From: Bog-756 sp963727955
GTDB taxonomy: Bacteria > Actinomycetota > Acidimicrobiia > Acidimicrobiales > RAAP-2
Direction of reading: 5' to 3'
DNA: 64,000 nucleotides
NCBI GenBank assembly: GCA_963727955.1
Contig: CAVSII010000001.1
Span: 124,001-188,000 of the forward strand
Position 1 is the first letter of the stretch. Each line of letters begins with the position of its first letter. Below the pieces are notes generated by a model. It was not told the origin of the DNA. It searched no databases and was given only the letters and a program-made list of their open reading frames with translations. Shown piece after piece: positions 34,061 to 41,406 of this stretch. A program made the translations under genes and the position numbers.

Positions 34061-34497
34061 CCCTGTCCATCTCCCATTTCGGAATCTGCGTGGCCGACCT
34101 CGAGCGCTCGCAGCGTTTCTACTGCGAGGGGCTCGGCTTCGAGTTGGTGGCCTCCCACCACGTCGGTGAAGAGTTCGGGCGCCTCATGGAGGTGGACCAG
34201 GCGGGGGTCGAGTCACGGATGGTCCGCCGCGACGGCGTCACCATCGAGCTCCTCCACTTCGTCTCGCCCGGGGTCACCGGCGACGGGCAGCGCCGCCCCA
34301 TGAACCAGCGGGGCCTCACCCATCTCTCGCTCCGGGTCGATGATGTGGAGCAGGTGGCCACGGCCATCGCCGGTTGCGGGGGCGCTGTTGTGGCCGGCAC
34401 ACGGACCACACTCGACCTCCCCGGGGCCCGGCTCGACTTCCTCTACTGCACCGATCCCGACGGTGTCCGCATCGAGTTGATGGATCTGCCCCGCTGA
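34057..34497 (+). CDS. VOC (glyoxalase/dioxygenase superfamily) protein
   Basis: 146-aa vicinal-oxygen-chelate protein with two beta-alpha-beta-beta-beta modules. Putative metal ligands: His in ISHFGICVADLERS, Glu in TIELLHF, His in GLTHLSLRVDD and Glu in VRIELMDL. The family includes glyoxalase I, methylmalonyl-CoA epimerase and extradiol dioxygenases; its length suits an epimerase or lyase. Coupled by a four-base overlap to the esterase gene. Function not assignable. Confidence 0.85.
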   Translation: MTLSISHFGICVADLERSQRFYCEGLGFELVASHHVGEEFGRLMEVDQAGVESRMVRRDGVTIELLHFVSPGVTGDGQRRPMNQRGLTHLSLRVDDVEQVATAIAGCGGAVVAGTRTTLDLPGARLDFLYCTDPDGVRIELMDLPR

Positions 34498-34531
34498 CCG
34501 GTCGGGGACCAACCTCCGCTACCGTGATGCG

Positions 34532-34882
34532 GTGGCTCCCGACCCGACGCCGGTAGAAGAGATCGACCCCGAGACGGCCCAGCGGCTGACCGACACAGGG
34601 GCGTTCGTCCTCGATGTGCGGGAGGACGACGAGTGGGCCGCCGGCCATTCCCCCGATGCCCGCCACCTGGCCATGGGCCTGGTGGCCGACCGCATCGACG
34701 AGATCCCCACCGACCGCACGGTGGTGTGCGTGTGCCGGGTGGGTGGTCGCTCGGGTGCGGTGGCCGGAGCATTGGCCGAAGCCGGTTACGACGTGCGCAA
34801 CCTGCAGGGTGGGATGATGGCCTGGGAAGCGGCCGGGTTTCCGGTGGTGACCGACGGCGGTACCGTCGGTCGCATCATCTGA
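34532..34882 (+). CDS. Rhodanese-like sulfurtransferase domain protein
   Basis: Single-domain rhodanese, 116 aa, GTG start. FVLDVREDDEWAAGHSPDAR is the N-terminal signature and VVCVCRVGGRSGAVAGAL holds the active-site Cys in a CRVGGRS loop; NLQGGMMAWEAAGFPV closes the domain. Probably transfers persulfide sulfur in the cytoplasm or helps with thiosulfate/cyanide handling. It stands alone between the VOC and DUF4031 genes. Confidence 0.9.
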   Translation: MAPDPTPVEEIDPETAQRLTDTGAFVLDVREDDEWAAGHSPDARHLAMGLVADRIDEIPTDRTVVCVCRVGGRSGAVAGALAEAGYDVRNLQGGMMAWEAAGFPVVTDGGTVGRII

Positions 34883-34901
34883 GTCCCGACGCCGCGGGCC
34901 G

Positions 34902-35240
34902 ATGACCGTCTATCTGGACGACTGGCGGCAGCCGGCCCGCCTCGGGCCGGTGGATGACCGGTGGTCCCACCTCCTGGCCGACACCGACGAGGAGCTGCAC
35001 GACTTCGCCGCCCGCATGGGCATGAAGAGGGAGTGGTTCCAGCATCGGACCCACCGACCCCACCAGGCCCACTACGACATCCCGGAGAGGTCCCGGGGCC
35101 GCGCCCTGGCTCTCGGAGCCGTCCCGGTGTCGTGGCGACAGGTCGGGCGCATGATGCGACAGCGCCGACAGGGAGTGGACCGCCCCGGTCCGGCGGGGGC
35201 TCATCCCGCTGTGGGTGAGACGAAGGTGGGCGAACGGTGA
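34902..35240 (+). CDS. DUF4031 domain protein
   Basis: Small protein of 112 aa. MTVYLDDWRQPARLGP, WSHLLADTDEELHDFAARMG, HQAHYDIPERSRGRALALGA and VSWRQVGRMM match the DUF4031 family, whose function is unknown; the conserved Asp, His and Arg residues hint at a small hydrolase or metal-binding protein. The last 25 residues are Pro/Gly-rich and not conserved. The stop overlaps the next gene (GTGA). Confidence 0.82.
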   Translation: MTVYLDDWRQPARLGPVDDRWSHLLADTDEELHDFAARMGMKREWFQHRTHRPHQAHYDIPERSRGRALALGAVPVSWRQVGRMMRQRRQGVDRPGPAGAHPAVGETKVGER

Positions 35241-36715
35241 GTGGGGGCAACGCCGGCCTCGCCGACCCGCGCACCCCGGTACTGGTGGGGGTGGGCATCT
35301 CCTCCGACGACGCCCCGGCCGCCGAGCTGATGGTCCGGGCCGTGGAGGCAGCCGCCCGGGATGCCGGCGCCCCCGCCCTACTCGGGGCCATCGACCGCAT
35401 CGCCGTCGCCCAGGGGAGCTGGGCTTACGCCGACCCGGCCCGCATGGTGGCCGGGCGCATCGGGGCGCCCGGGGCCCGCACCCACCTGGTGGAGCTCGGT
35501 ATCCCCCAGCAGACGGTGATCAATATGGCCCTCGAAGCCCTGTCGGGCGGCCTGTCGGATGTGGCCGTGGTGGTGGGGGGCGAGGCTCGCCGGTGGGAGC
35601 GGGACCAGGGCGGCGGCCGGACCGGGGTGGGGCTTCCGGAGACGACGGGGGCCCCGGCGGACGTCGTCCACCGGCGTCCCGGTCCCCTCCTCGAGCCCAT
35701 CGAGGTGGCCCACCGCCTGTGGGAGCCGGTCGAGCAATACGCCATGATCGACAACGCCCTGCGGGCCGATCTGCACCAGACAGTGGAGGAGCAGCGCTTC
35801 GATGTCTCCTCCTTGTGGGAGGGCTTCAACCGGGTGGCAAGGGACAACCCGGCCGCTGCATTTCCCGCCCCCATGGACGCTGGGCAGATTGCCACGCCCG
35901 CGGCCGGCAACCGGCCCTTGGCCTTTCCCTACAACAAGTGGCACGCCAGCCAGTGGACGGTCAACCAGGCCGCCGCTCTACTACTGTGCACGGCCGAGAC
36001 GGCCGAACTCTTCGCTGTTCCCCGCGACCGCTGGGTCTTCCCGCTGGTGGGCCTGGTGTCCAGCCACTCCGTCTCCCTCCTCCGCCGACGGCAGCCGTCG
36101 GCCTGGCCGGCCATGGGCATTCTGGGTCAGGCAGCCACGGCGCGGGCCGGCCGGTCGGTAGCCGAGGCCGACGTGGTCGAGGTCTACAGCTGCTTTCCGG
36201 CCGCCGTCCGGGTCCAACAGCGGGAGCTCGGACTGGATCCGGCCGTTCCCCCTACGGTGACCGGGGGCATGGCTTTCGCCGGCGGGCCGTTCAACAACTT
36301 CGTCTATCAGGCCATGGCCCCGGTTGTGGCTGCCCTCCGGTCAGCTCCAGGAACGGTGGGCGCGGTCACCACGGTGAGCGGGCTCCTGACCAAGCCCGGG
36401 CTCGGGATGTGGACGACACGACCCGACCGGGTGCCCCCACTGGTTGGTGACCTGGCCGCCGGAGCCCAGTCAGCGACCGATGTGGTCGATGTGGTCGAAG
36501 AGCTCGACGGTTACCGGGGCGTTGCCTCGGTGGCCACCTACACCGTCACCTATGAAGACCTCGATCCGATCCGCACCATCGTGGTGGGCGACACCGACGA
36601 CGGGCGGCGCTGCGTTTCCATCAGCGACGACGTGGCGCTGGCCCGCTATGCCGTCGACAACGAGGTGATCGGATCCCCCATACGGATCAGCCAGGGCTCG
36701 TTCGAGCTCACTTAA
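35237..36715 (+). CDS. Thiolase-superfamily protein (SCP-x/acetyl-CoA acetyltransferase-like)
   Basis: 492-aa thiolase-fold protein, GTG start overlapping DUF4031. TPVLVGVGISSDDAPAAELM and VINMALEALSGGLSDVAVV are the first thiolase half, FPYNKWHASQWTVNQAAALL lies in the middle, and VEVYSCFPAAVRVQQRELGL, GGMAFAGGPFNNFVYQAM and GLLTKPGLGMWT are near the second half. No Cys is found where the thiolase nucleophile normally sits, before ALSGG, so it may be a non-canonical lyase/aldolase-type relative rather than a true thiolase. Steroid side-chain aldolase partners have such thiolase-like folds; that link is speculative. Confidence 0.78.
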   Translation: MSGGNAGLADPRTPVLVGVGISSDDAPAAELMVRAVEAAARDAGAPALLGAIDRIAVAQGSWAYADPARMVAGRIGAPGARTHLVELGIPQQTVINMALEALSGGLSDVAVVVGGEARRWERDQGGGRTGVGLPETTGAPADVVHRRPGPLLEPIEVAHRLWEPVEQYAMIDNALRADLHQTVEEQRFDVSSLWEGFNRVARDNPAAAFPAPMDAGQIATPAAGNRPLAFPYNKWHASQWTVNQAAALLLCTAETAELFAVPRDRWVFPLVGLVSSHSVSLLRRRQPSAWPAMGILGQAATARAGRSVAEADVVEVYSCFPAAVRVQQRELGLDPAVPPTVTGGMAFAGGPFNNFVYQAMAPVVAALRSAPGTVGAVTTVSGLLTKPGLGMWTTRPDRVPPLVGDLAAGAQSATDVVDVVEELDGYRGVASVATYTVTYEDLDPIRTIVVGDTDDGRRCVSISDDVALARYAVDNEVIGSPIRISQGSFELT

Positions 36716-36718
36716 ATT

Positions 36719-37108
36719 TCAGGCGACGCCATCCGACGGTGGCGGAGGGGAAGGAGGTGGAGGAGAGGCCCCACCTGTGTCCGGTGGTGCCAGACCGGTG
36801 CGCTCGCTCATCACCTTTTCGAACCCGTCGGGATCGTCGGGGGTGAGGAAGGGAACCACTAGGCCGCCGACGTCGACGAAGAAGCCGACCGACTTGTTGG
36901 GTCGCTGGGGATCGAAGTTGGCCCAGTGGTGCAGATCGCCCGAACCCCAGATGCGACCCTTGCCGCGGAGGGCGCTCATGGTGAAGCGGTCCCAGGAGCG
37001 GATCGATGCGTAGGGGATGGTCTTTGTCCCCCAGGGAAAGTAATACCCCCGGACCCGGACGCCGACATCGGTGCATTCGATGAAGCGGTCGTGGTAGGTG
37101 GTGGCCAT
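36719..37108 (-). CDS. Hypothetical protein (PH-like fold suspected)
   Basis: 129-aa protein. The body is beta-rich with aromatic residues: FIECTDVGVRVRGYYFPWGT, TIPYASIRSWDRFTMSAL, HHWANFDPQRPNKSVGFFVD. It is followed by a conserved-looking TPDDPDGFEKVM and a low-complexity Pro/Ser C-terminus. The pattern, a surface strand preceding a helix with PDGF, recalls bacterial PH-like domains. No signal peptide. It converges on the thiolase-like gene with three bases between stops. Function unknown. Confidence 0.72.
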   Translation of the reverse strand: MATTYHDRFIECTDVGVRVRGYYFPWGTKTIPYASIRSWDRFTMSALRGKGRIWGSGDLHHWANFDPQRPNKSVGFFVDVGGLVVPFLTPDDPDGFEKVMSERTGLAPPDTGGASPPPPSPPPPSDGVA

Positions 37109-37129
37109 CAGCAGCTCGTCACTCCGGCG

Positions 37130-37684
37130 TCATTCGGCCGGTAAGGGTTGGGTGAGGCCGGCTGAGCCGAGCTGTCGGACCACGTCCCCCAGGTGGTGAT
37201 GGACCTCATGGGCGGTGTGGGCGGCTACCCAGCGCAGCGATCGCTCCTGGCGCTCCGGGTAGTTGTAGACGACCCTGCGCTCCCAGTCCGGCGGACCGAG
37301 GCGGGCCAGGACGTTGGCCAGTAGCCCGGCCGCGTCGTCCAGTTGCCGGGCGACGTGGTCACCCCGCTGTCCGGCATAGCCGTCGTGGGCCACTCTCTCG
37401 TCACGGCCCATAGGGTCGAACGAGGGACAATCCGTGCGGCGGGCGGCCAGCACCCGTTCCCGCTGGACCAGCAGGACGTCACGGACATGGCAGCCGTACT
37501 CGAGGGGCGACCAGACGGAAGGTTCCAATCGGTGGGCCAGGGCCGGCGACTCCCGGCTCTGCATGATGCCGGCCAGCTCGTGGGCACCGGCCACGATCAA
37601 GGATGCGGCCTCCTCGGCCCCGCCGAGGTCGAAAGTGAATCCACAGGAGCGGCACCGGTAGGACGCCGTGTCCGGGTCACTCAT
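37130..37684 (-). CDS. DinB/YfiT-like putative metalloprotein
   Basis: 184-aa protein. It starts with a short zinc-ribbon-like segment (YRCRSCGFTFDLGG), followed by a four-helix DinB-type domain; metal-binding histidines are visible in YGCHVRDVLLVQRERV, HVARQLDDAA and VAAHTAHEVHHHLGDV. DinB/YfiT relatives include mycothiol- and bacillithiol-dependent transferases. ATG 37684 overlaps the upstream isomerase-like gene by eight bases, so the two are co-translated. Confidence 0.8.
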   Translation of the reverse strand: MSDPDTASYRCRSCGFTFDLGGAEEAASLIVAGAHELAGIMQSRESPALAHRLEPSVWSPLEYGCHVRDVLLVQRERVLAARRTDCPSFDPMGRDERVAHDGYAGQRGDHVARQLDDAAGLLANVLARLGPPDWERRVVYNYPERQERSLRWVAAHTAHEVHHHLGDVVRQLGSAGLTQPLPAE

Positions 37685-38231
37685 AGGCCGGCGACTTCCA
37701 GGCCGGGTCCCGTCCGAGGAAGGAGACCAACAGGGTGGTGGGATCAGCGTCATCGGCCACCGCCACCGCCGGCCGGAACATGCCCGATGTCCGGAGCCGG
37801 TGGTCGTTCGATAAGACCGCCTGGTAGACGATCCGGCAGAGCTCCGGATCGAGTTGTGGTTGGACGCCCACGGCGCGGGCCAGGTCCCAGGAGTGGACCA
37901 GGACATCGAGGGTGAGCATGGGTAGGAGCCGTTCGAGGTCGGGAGGGGCGGCGGTGGTCGTCGGCCGCGGCGGTAAGGGTTGGTCGAGGGTGGCCAGGAT
38001 GGCCGGGACGGTGACCGCCCACCGTGCTTTCGGGTCATGACGCGGGCGTGACGGCTTGGTGCCCATCGGGCGCAGCAGGAGCACGTCGTGAAAGCCGATG
38101 ACGTGCTCGACCACCCCCCGCGCGTCCCATTCGGTGCATGGGGAGGGATTGTCCCAGCCACCCTCTGCCTGGTCCACCACGTCCGAAAACCCTTGGCAGG
38201 CCCGACGGTGACGGGCGGCCGACTCATCCAT
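37677..38231 (-). CDS. Maleylpyruvate-isomerase-like mycothiol-dependent family protein
   Basis: 184-aa DinB-fold protein of the TIGR03086/mycothiol maleylpyruvate isomerase N-domain type: MDESAARHRRACQGFSDVVD, PCTEWDARGVVEHVIGFHD and TLDVLVHSWDLARAVG carry the pattern of His ligands at the ends of helices. Actinobacteria use mycothiol as thiol cofactor, which agrees with the host. It is coupled to a second DinB-like gene downstream and is divergent from an F420-type flavin-binding protein. Confidence 0.82.
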   Translation of the reverse strand: MDESAARHRRACQGFSDVVDQAEGGWDNPSPCTEWDARGVVEHVIGFHDVLLLRPMGTKPSRPRHDPKARWAVTVPAILATLDQPLPPRPTTTAAPPDLERLLPMLTLDVLVHSWDLARAVGVQPQLDPELCRIVYQAVLSNDHRLRTSGMFRPAVAVADDADPTTLLVSFLGRDPAWKSPAYE

Positions 38232-38281
38232 GGCCCCAGATTACGAGCACCGCCAGCGGTGGGTCCCGGTACCCTGGGCCC

Positions 38282-38710
38282 ATGGCCCTCTCTCTGGACG
38301 ATGCCTTTGCTTTCGTGAGTCAGCACGACCGGGGTGTCCTGGTCACCCGCCGGGCCGACGGGCGGCCACAACTGTCCAACATCCTGTACGTTCCCGGGCC
38401 TGACCATGCCGTTCGCATTTCCATCACCGACACCCGGGCCAAGACCCGCAACCTGCGACGTGACCCGCAGGCCGCCCTCCACGTCACCCGTGACGACTTC
38501 TACGCCTACCTGGTGATCGACGGACGCGTCGCCCTGTCGGCCGTGGCCCGGGACGCCCACGACGCGGTGGTCGACGAACTGGTCGAGATGTACAGGCAGG
38601 CGCAGGGCGAGCACCCCGACTGGGAGGAGTTCCGCCAGGCCATGGTCGATCAGGCCAGAGTGGTGGCGACCCTCACGGCCGACAGCGCCTACGGCATGCT
38701 CGGGGGCTGA
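38282..38710 (+). CDS. PPOX-class F420-dependent family protein
   Basis: 142-aa split-beta-barrel protein of the pyridoxamine-oxidase-like, F420-binding family: DDAFAFVSQHDRGVLVTRRA, GRPQLSNILYV, RISITDTRAKTRNLRRDPQA and HVTRDDFYAYLVIDGRVAL follow the pattern of the mycobacterial Rv1155-type proteins. Likely binds F420 or FMN in the cytoplasm and reduces an unknown substrate. ATG 38282 is the start. A triple 18-bp repeat begins right at the stop. Confidence 0.85.
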   Translation: MALSLDDAFAFVSQHDRGVLVTRRADGRPQLSNILYVPGPDHAVRISITDTRAKTRNLRRDPQAALHVTRDDFYAYLVIDGRVALSAVARDAHDAVVDELVEMYRQAQGEHPDWEEFRQAMVDQARVVATLTADSAYGMLGG

Positions 38711-38764
38711 GCAGCCGGTTCAGACCGGGCAGCCGGTTCAGACCGGGCAGCCGGTTCAGACCGG
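38711..38764. repeat. 18-bp tandem repeat, three perfect copies
   Basis: Unit GCAGCCGGTTCAGACCGG begins one base after the F420-protein stop and its last copy contains the stop codon of the convergent DsbA-family gene (38756-38758). Each unit has a short CCGG(n6)CCGG symmetry, so the array might also fold as a bidirectional terminator. Confidence 0.9.
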
Positions 38765-39463
38765 GCAGGAACCGTCGGCGCAGGCCGCTTGGTCATCTGA
38801 GCCGCCAGCAATCACCATCACGGGGTGGGACTCGGCCCATGCCCGCTCCATGGCCTGGAGGAGGACGTCGGCGCCCTGAGCGCCGGACACCCCGTAGGTA
38901 CCGTCGATGACGAAGAAGGGGACGCCGCTGGCCCCCAACGCCGAAGCCATGGCTTCGTCGTCACGCACGTCGGCGGCGTACCTGTCGCTGTGAAGGGTGG
39001 CCGCCACCTCGCCGGCGTCCAATCCCACCTCGGCCGCCAGTTGGGCCAATGTGTCGATATCGCCGACCGGTCGGCCCTCGGTGAAGTAGGCGGCCAACAG
39101 CCTCTCCTTCATGGCGTCGCCGCCACCGTGCTCTGCGGCCAGATGGATGATCCGATGGGCGTCGAAGGTGTTCCCGCGCTGCACCCTGTCCAGGTGGTAC
39201 TCGAGCCCCAGACCTGCGGCCAGATCGGTCATCCGCCGATTGGCCTGATCGGCCTGCTCCTCGGTCATCCCGTATTTGCGCTGCAGGACCTGTTTCATGG
39301 GAACATCGTCCACACGGGGCGCGTTGGGATCGAGCTCGAAGCTGCGCCATTCCACCGACACCTGGTCGGCGTGATCGAACTTGGTCAGCGCTGCCTCAAA
39401 CTGACGCTTCCCTACGTAGCACCACGGGCACACCACATCGGACCAGATCTCAACCTTCACCAC
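38756..39463 (-). CDS. DsbA-family oxidoreductase, FrnE-like
   Basis: 235-aa thioredoxin-fold protein without a signal peptide. VEIWSDVVCPWCYVGKRQFE carries the CPWC active site; WRSFELDPNAP, GNTFDAHRIIHLA and GVPFFVIDGTYGVSGAQ are FrnE/DsbA family blocks, the last with the cis-Pro. FrnE proteins are cytoplasmic disulfide isomerases linked to oxidative stress. The C-terminus ends in CADGSCPV, an extra Cys pair seen in FrnE relatives. Its stop lies within the 18-bp repeat. Confidence 0.92.
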   Translation of the reverse strand: MVKVEIWSDVVCPWCYVGKRQFEAALTKFDHADQVSVEWRSFELDPNAPRVDDVPMKQVLQRKYGMTEEQADQANRRMTDLAAGLGLEYHLDRVQRGNTFDAHRIIHLAAEHGGGDAMKERLLAAYFTEGRPVGDIDTLAQLAAEVGLDAGEVAATLHSDRYAADVRDDEAMASALGASGVPFFVIDGTYGVSGAQGADVLLQAMERAWAESHPVMVIAGGSDDQAACADGSCPV

Positions 39464-39528
39464 TCGCTCCTTCGTTACTCAAAAACCAATGGGTCAAACC
39501 AACTAGAGCGGTGTGATATTCCTGCCAC

Positions 39529-39552
39529 CTGGTGGTCTGGTGGTCTGGTGGT
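39529..39552. repeat. 8-bp tandem repeat (CTGGTGGT x3)
   Basis: Three perfect CTGGTGGT copies immediately after the end of the methyltransferase-glycosylase gene, followed by a GTCAGCTGG direct repeat (39553 and 39566). Confidence 0.8.
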
Positions 39553-39566
39553 GTCAGCTGGCAGAG

Positions 39567-40643
39567 TCAGCTGGCGTCGGCCAGGTCGGCGGCCGCGGCC
39601 AGATGGGCGCTGAGCTCGCCCACCGGGATGCGGGCGTTGAGGCCGCTGGTCGAGGGCATGACGTAGGTCGGTCGTCCCCCGATCAACCGGGACTGCGGTC
39701 CGGCCGCCGCGTGACGGTCCACCACCGCCCGCCACCCCGACAAGCCGTTGAAACACACCGCTCCGGGGGACAGCCAGGCGGCCAAGCGCTCGATCCGGGC
39801 CAGTCCCTGCCGGTACTCGTCCGTGGTGACCTCGGCCGCCGTCCGGGTGGCCCGCTTCACGAAGTCGGTCATGCCCACCCCGTGACCGAGGAGGGCGTCG
39901 ATAGGGTCACGGTCCTTGGCCACGATGCCGGCTTCCAATGCCGCCGGCCAGAACCGATTGCCCGGTCGCGCGTAACCGATGCCGGCGTCGGCCGAATACA
40001 GCGAGGCGTTGATGCCGCACACCAACAGGCGCATCCCCGCGCCGACCGTGTCGGCCAGCGTGCGACCACGGACGGCGGTGAGTCGCATTTCGTCCCCACT
40101 GACTTCGAGCGATCCCTCGTCGACGGCGAGACCGGCCCCGACCACCCGGTCGACAAATCGCTCCGGCGTCCACCCGGCGAAGTAACGGCCGGCGAGGGCG
40201 TCGTCGGGTAGTTGGTCGCCTTCGTAGTCACCTTCCAACATCTGCAGGGCGACGGGGGATCCGACCCGCAGGATGCGATGGAGATCCCAGAGGGCCAACG
40301 GCAAGCGCGTTCGGGGGACATGGAGATGGGTCATCCACGACCAGGCGCCGTCGATCGACTGCCGGGCGAAGGGCAGGTGCTCGACGTCCCCTCGCACGTA
40401 GAAGGCGCCCGGTACCTGGCTGCGGCAGGCGTCGAGCATCACGGTGGAGGCATCGAAGGCGATGGTCGGGGTCCCGAGGTGGGGCAGATAACGGCCGGCG
40501 CCGCATCCCATGTCGATCCGCACCTTGGTCGCCCCTACCCGACCGGCGAACTGTTCGGCCAGACGGCGTTGTCCGGGGTTACTGTGTCCGGCCGCCCACT
40601 CCAGGCCGCGTTGATCGTAGAGCTCCACCGTGGCCCGTTCCAT
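39567..40643 (-). CDS. Fusion of SAM methyltransferase and mismatch-specific uracil/thymine-DNA glycosylase (MUG)
   Basis: 358-aa two-domain protein. Residues 1-190 are a class I SAM methyltransferase: RIDMGCGAGRYLPHLG at 42-57, FDASTVMLDACR and GDVEHLPF. Residues about 203-355 are a MUG/UDG family 2 glycosylase: LLVCGINASLYSADAGIGYA with the catalytic GIN Asn at 210-212, NRFWPAALEAG, DFVKRATRTAAEVT and MPSTSGLNARI at 329-339. MUG enzymes excise uracil or ethenocytosine from G mismatches. The partner methyltransferase's substrate is unknown; covalent linkage suggests DNA or base modification coupled to repair. The ATG at 40643 is the last in-frame start before the methyltransferase fold. Confidence 0.85.
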   Translation of the reverse strand: MERATVELYDQRGLEWAAGHSNPGQRRLAEQFAGRVGATKVRIDMGCGAGRYLPHLGTPTIAFDASTVMLDACRSQVPGAFYVRGDVEHLPFARQSIDGAWSWMTHLHVPRTRLPLALWDLHRILRVGSPVALQMLEGDYEGDQLPDDALAGRYFAGWTPERFVDRVVGAGLAVDEGSLEVSGDEMRLTAVRGRTLADTVGAGMRLLVCGINASLYSADAGIGYARPGNRFWPAALEAGIVAKDRDPIDALLGHGVGMTDFVKRATRTAAEVTTDEYRQGLARIERLAAWLSPGAVCFNGLSGWRAVVDRHAAAGPQSRLIGGRPTYVMPSTSGLNARIPVGELSAHLAAAADLADAS

Positions 40644-40668
40644 GCCGGACGATCCTACGGGGGAACGG

Positions 40669-41406
40669 TCAAGGCTCGAAGCGGTAGCCCATGCCCGTCT
40701 CGGTCCGGAAATGATGGGGGTGTGACGGATCGACCTCGAGCTTGCGTCGGAGCCGAGCCACCAGAACCCGGAGGTACTCGGTCTCCGTCTGATAGGCCGG
40801 ACCCCAGATGTCGTGCAGCAACTGGCGCTGGGACACCAGCCGCCCAGGATGACGGACCAGCACTTCGACCAGACCCCATTCCTTCGGGGTGAGGTGCACG
40901 TCGGTCCCATCGCGGGTCACCCGTTTTGCCACCAGATCGATGGTGAAGGCCTCGGTCTCGATCGGGGCCGTCTCCCCGTCGTTGCCCTGTCGGCGCAGGC
41001 TGGCCCGTAGCCGGGCCAGCAGCTCGTCCATGCCGAACGGCTTGGTCACGTAGTCGTCGGCTCCGGCGTCGAGCGCCTCCACTTTGCTCACGCTCTGGTG
41101 GCGCGCCGACACCACGATGACGGGGACCGAGCTCCGGGTGCGGAGGGAGCGGATGACTTCCACTCCGTCGATGCCGGGTAAGCCGAGGTCGAGGAGGACC
41201 AGATCGGGGTGGTGCTGCGCGGCCTGGTCGAGACCCTCTTCACCGCTGCGGGCCACCACCACCCGGTAACCCCGGGCGGTCAGGCTGATGGACAGGGCCC
41301 GCAGCATGGAGGCGTCGTCGTCGCACACCAGGATGGTGGTACCGGACTCGCCCGGGCCCGCTCTGTCGGCCGGGCCCGGCGCCGAAGTGGGGGCTGCTGA
41401 GGTCAT
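40669..41406 (-). CDS. OmpR-family response regulator, KdpE-like (second copy)
   Basis: 245-aa response regulator. Receiver with acidic pocket CDDDASM, phospho-acceptor LVLLDLGLPGIDGVEV, Thr/Lys region VVSARHQ and DYVTKPFGM; winged-helix domain with LTPKEWGLVEVLVRHPGRLV and YLRVLVARLRRKLEVDP. A 25-residue Ala/Pro leader precedes the receiver. Its ATG overlaps the kdpD stop (ATGA), so the pair is a co-translated two-component system. Predicted to regulate kdp or another K+/osmotic response. Confidence 0.9.
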   Translation of the reverse strand: MTSAAPTSAPGPADRAGPGESGTTILVCDDDASMLRALSISLTARGYRVVVARSGEEGLDQAAQHHPDLVLLDLGLPGIDGVEVIRSLRTRSSVPVIVVSARHQSVSKVEALDAGADDYVTKPFGMDELLARLRASLRRQGNDGETAPIETEAFTIDLVAKRVTRDGTDVHLTPKEWGLVEVLVRHPGRLVSQRQLLHDIWGPAYQTETEYLRVLVARLRRKLEVDPSHPHHFRTETGMGYRFEP

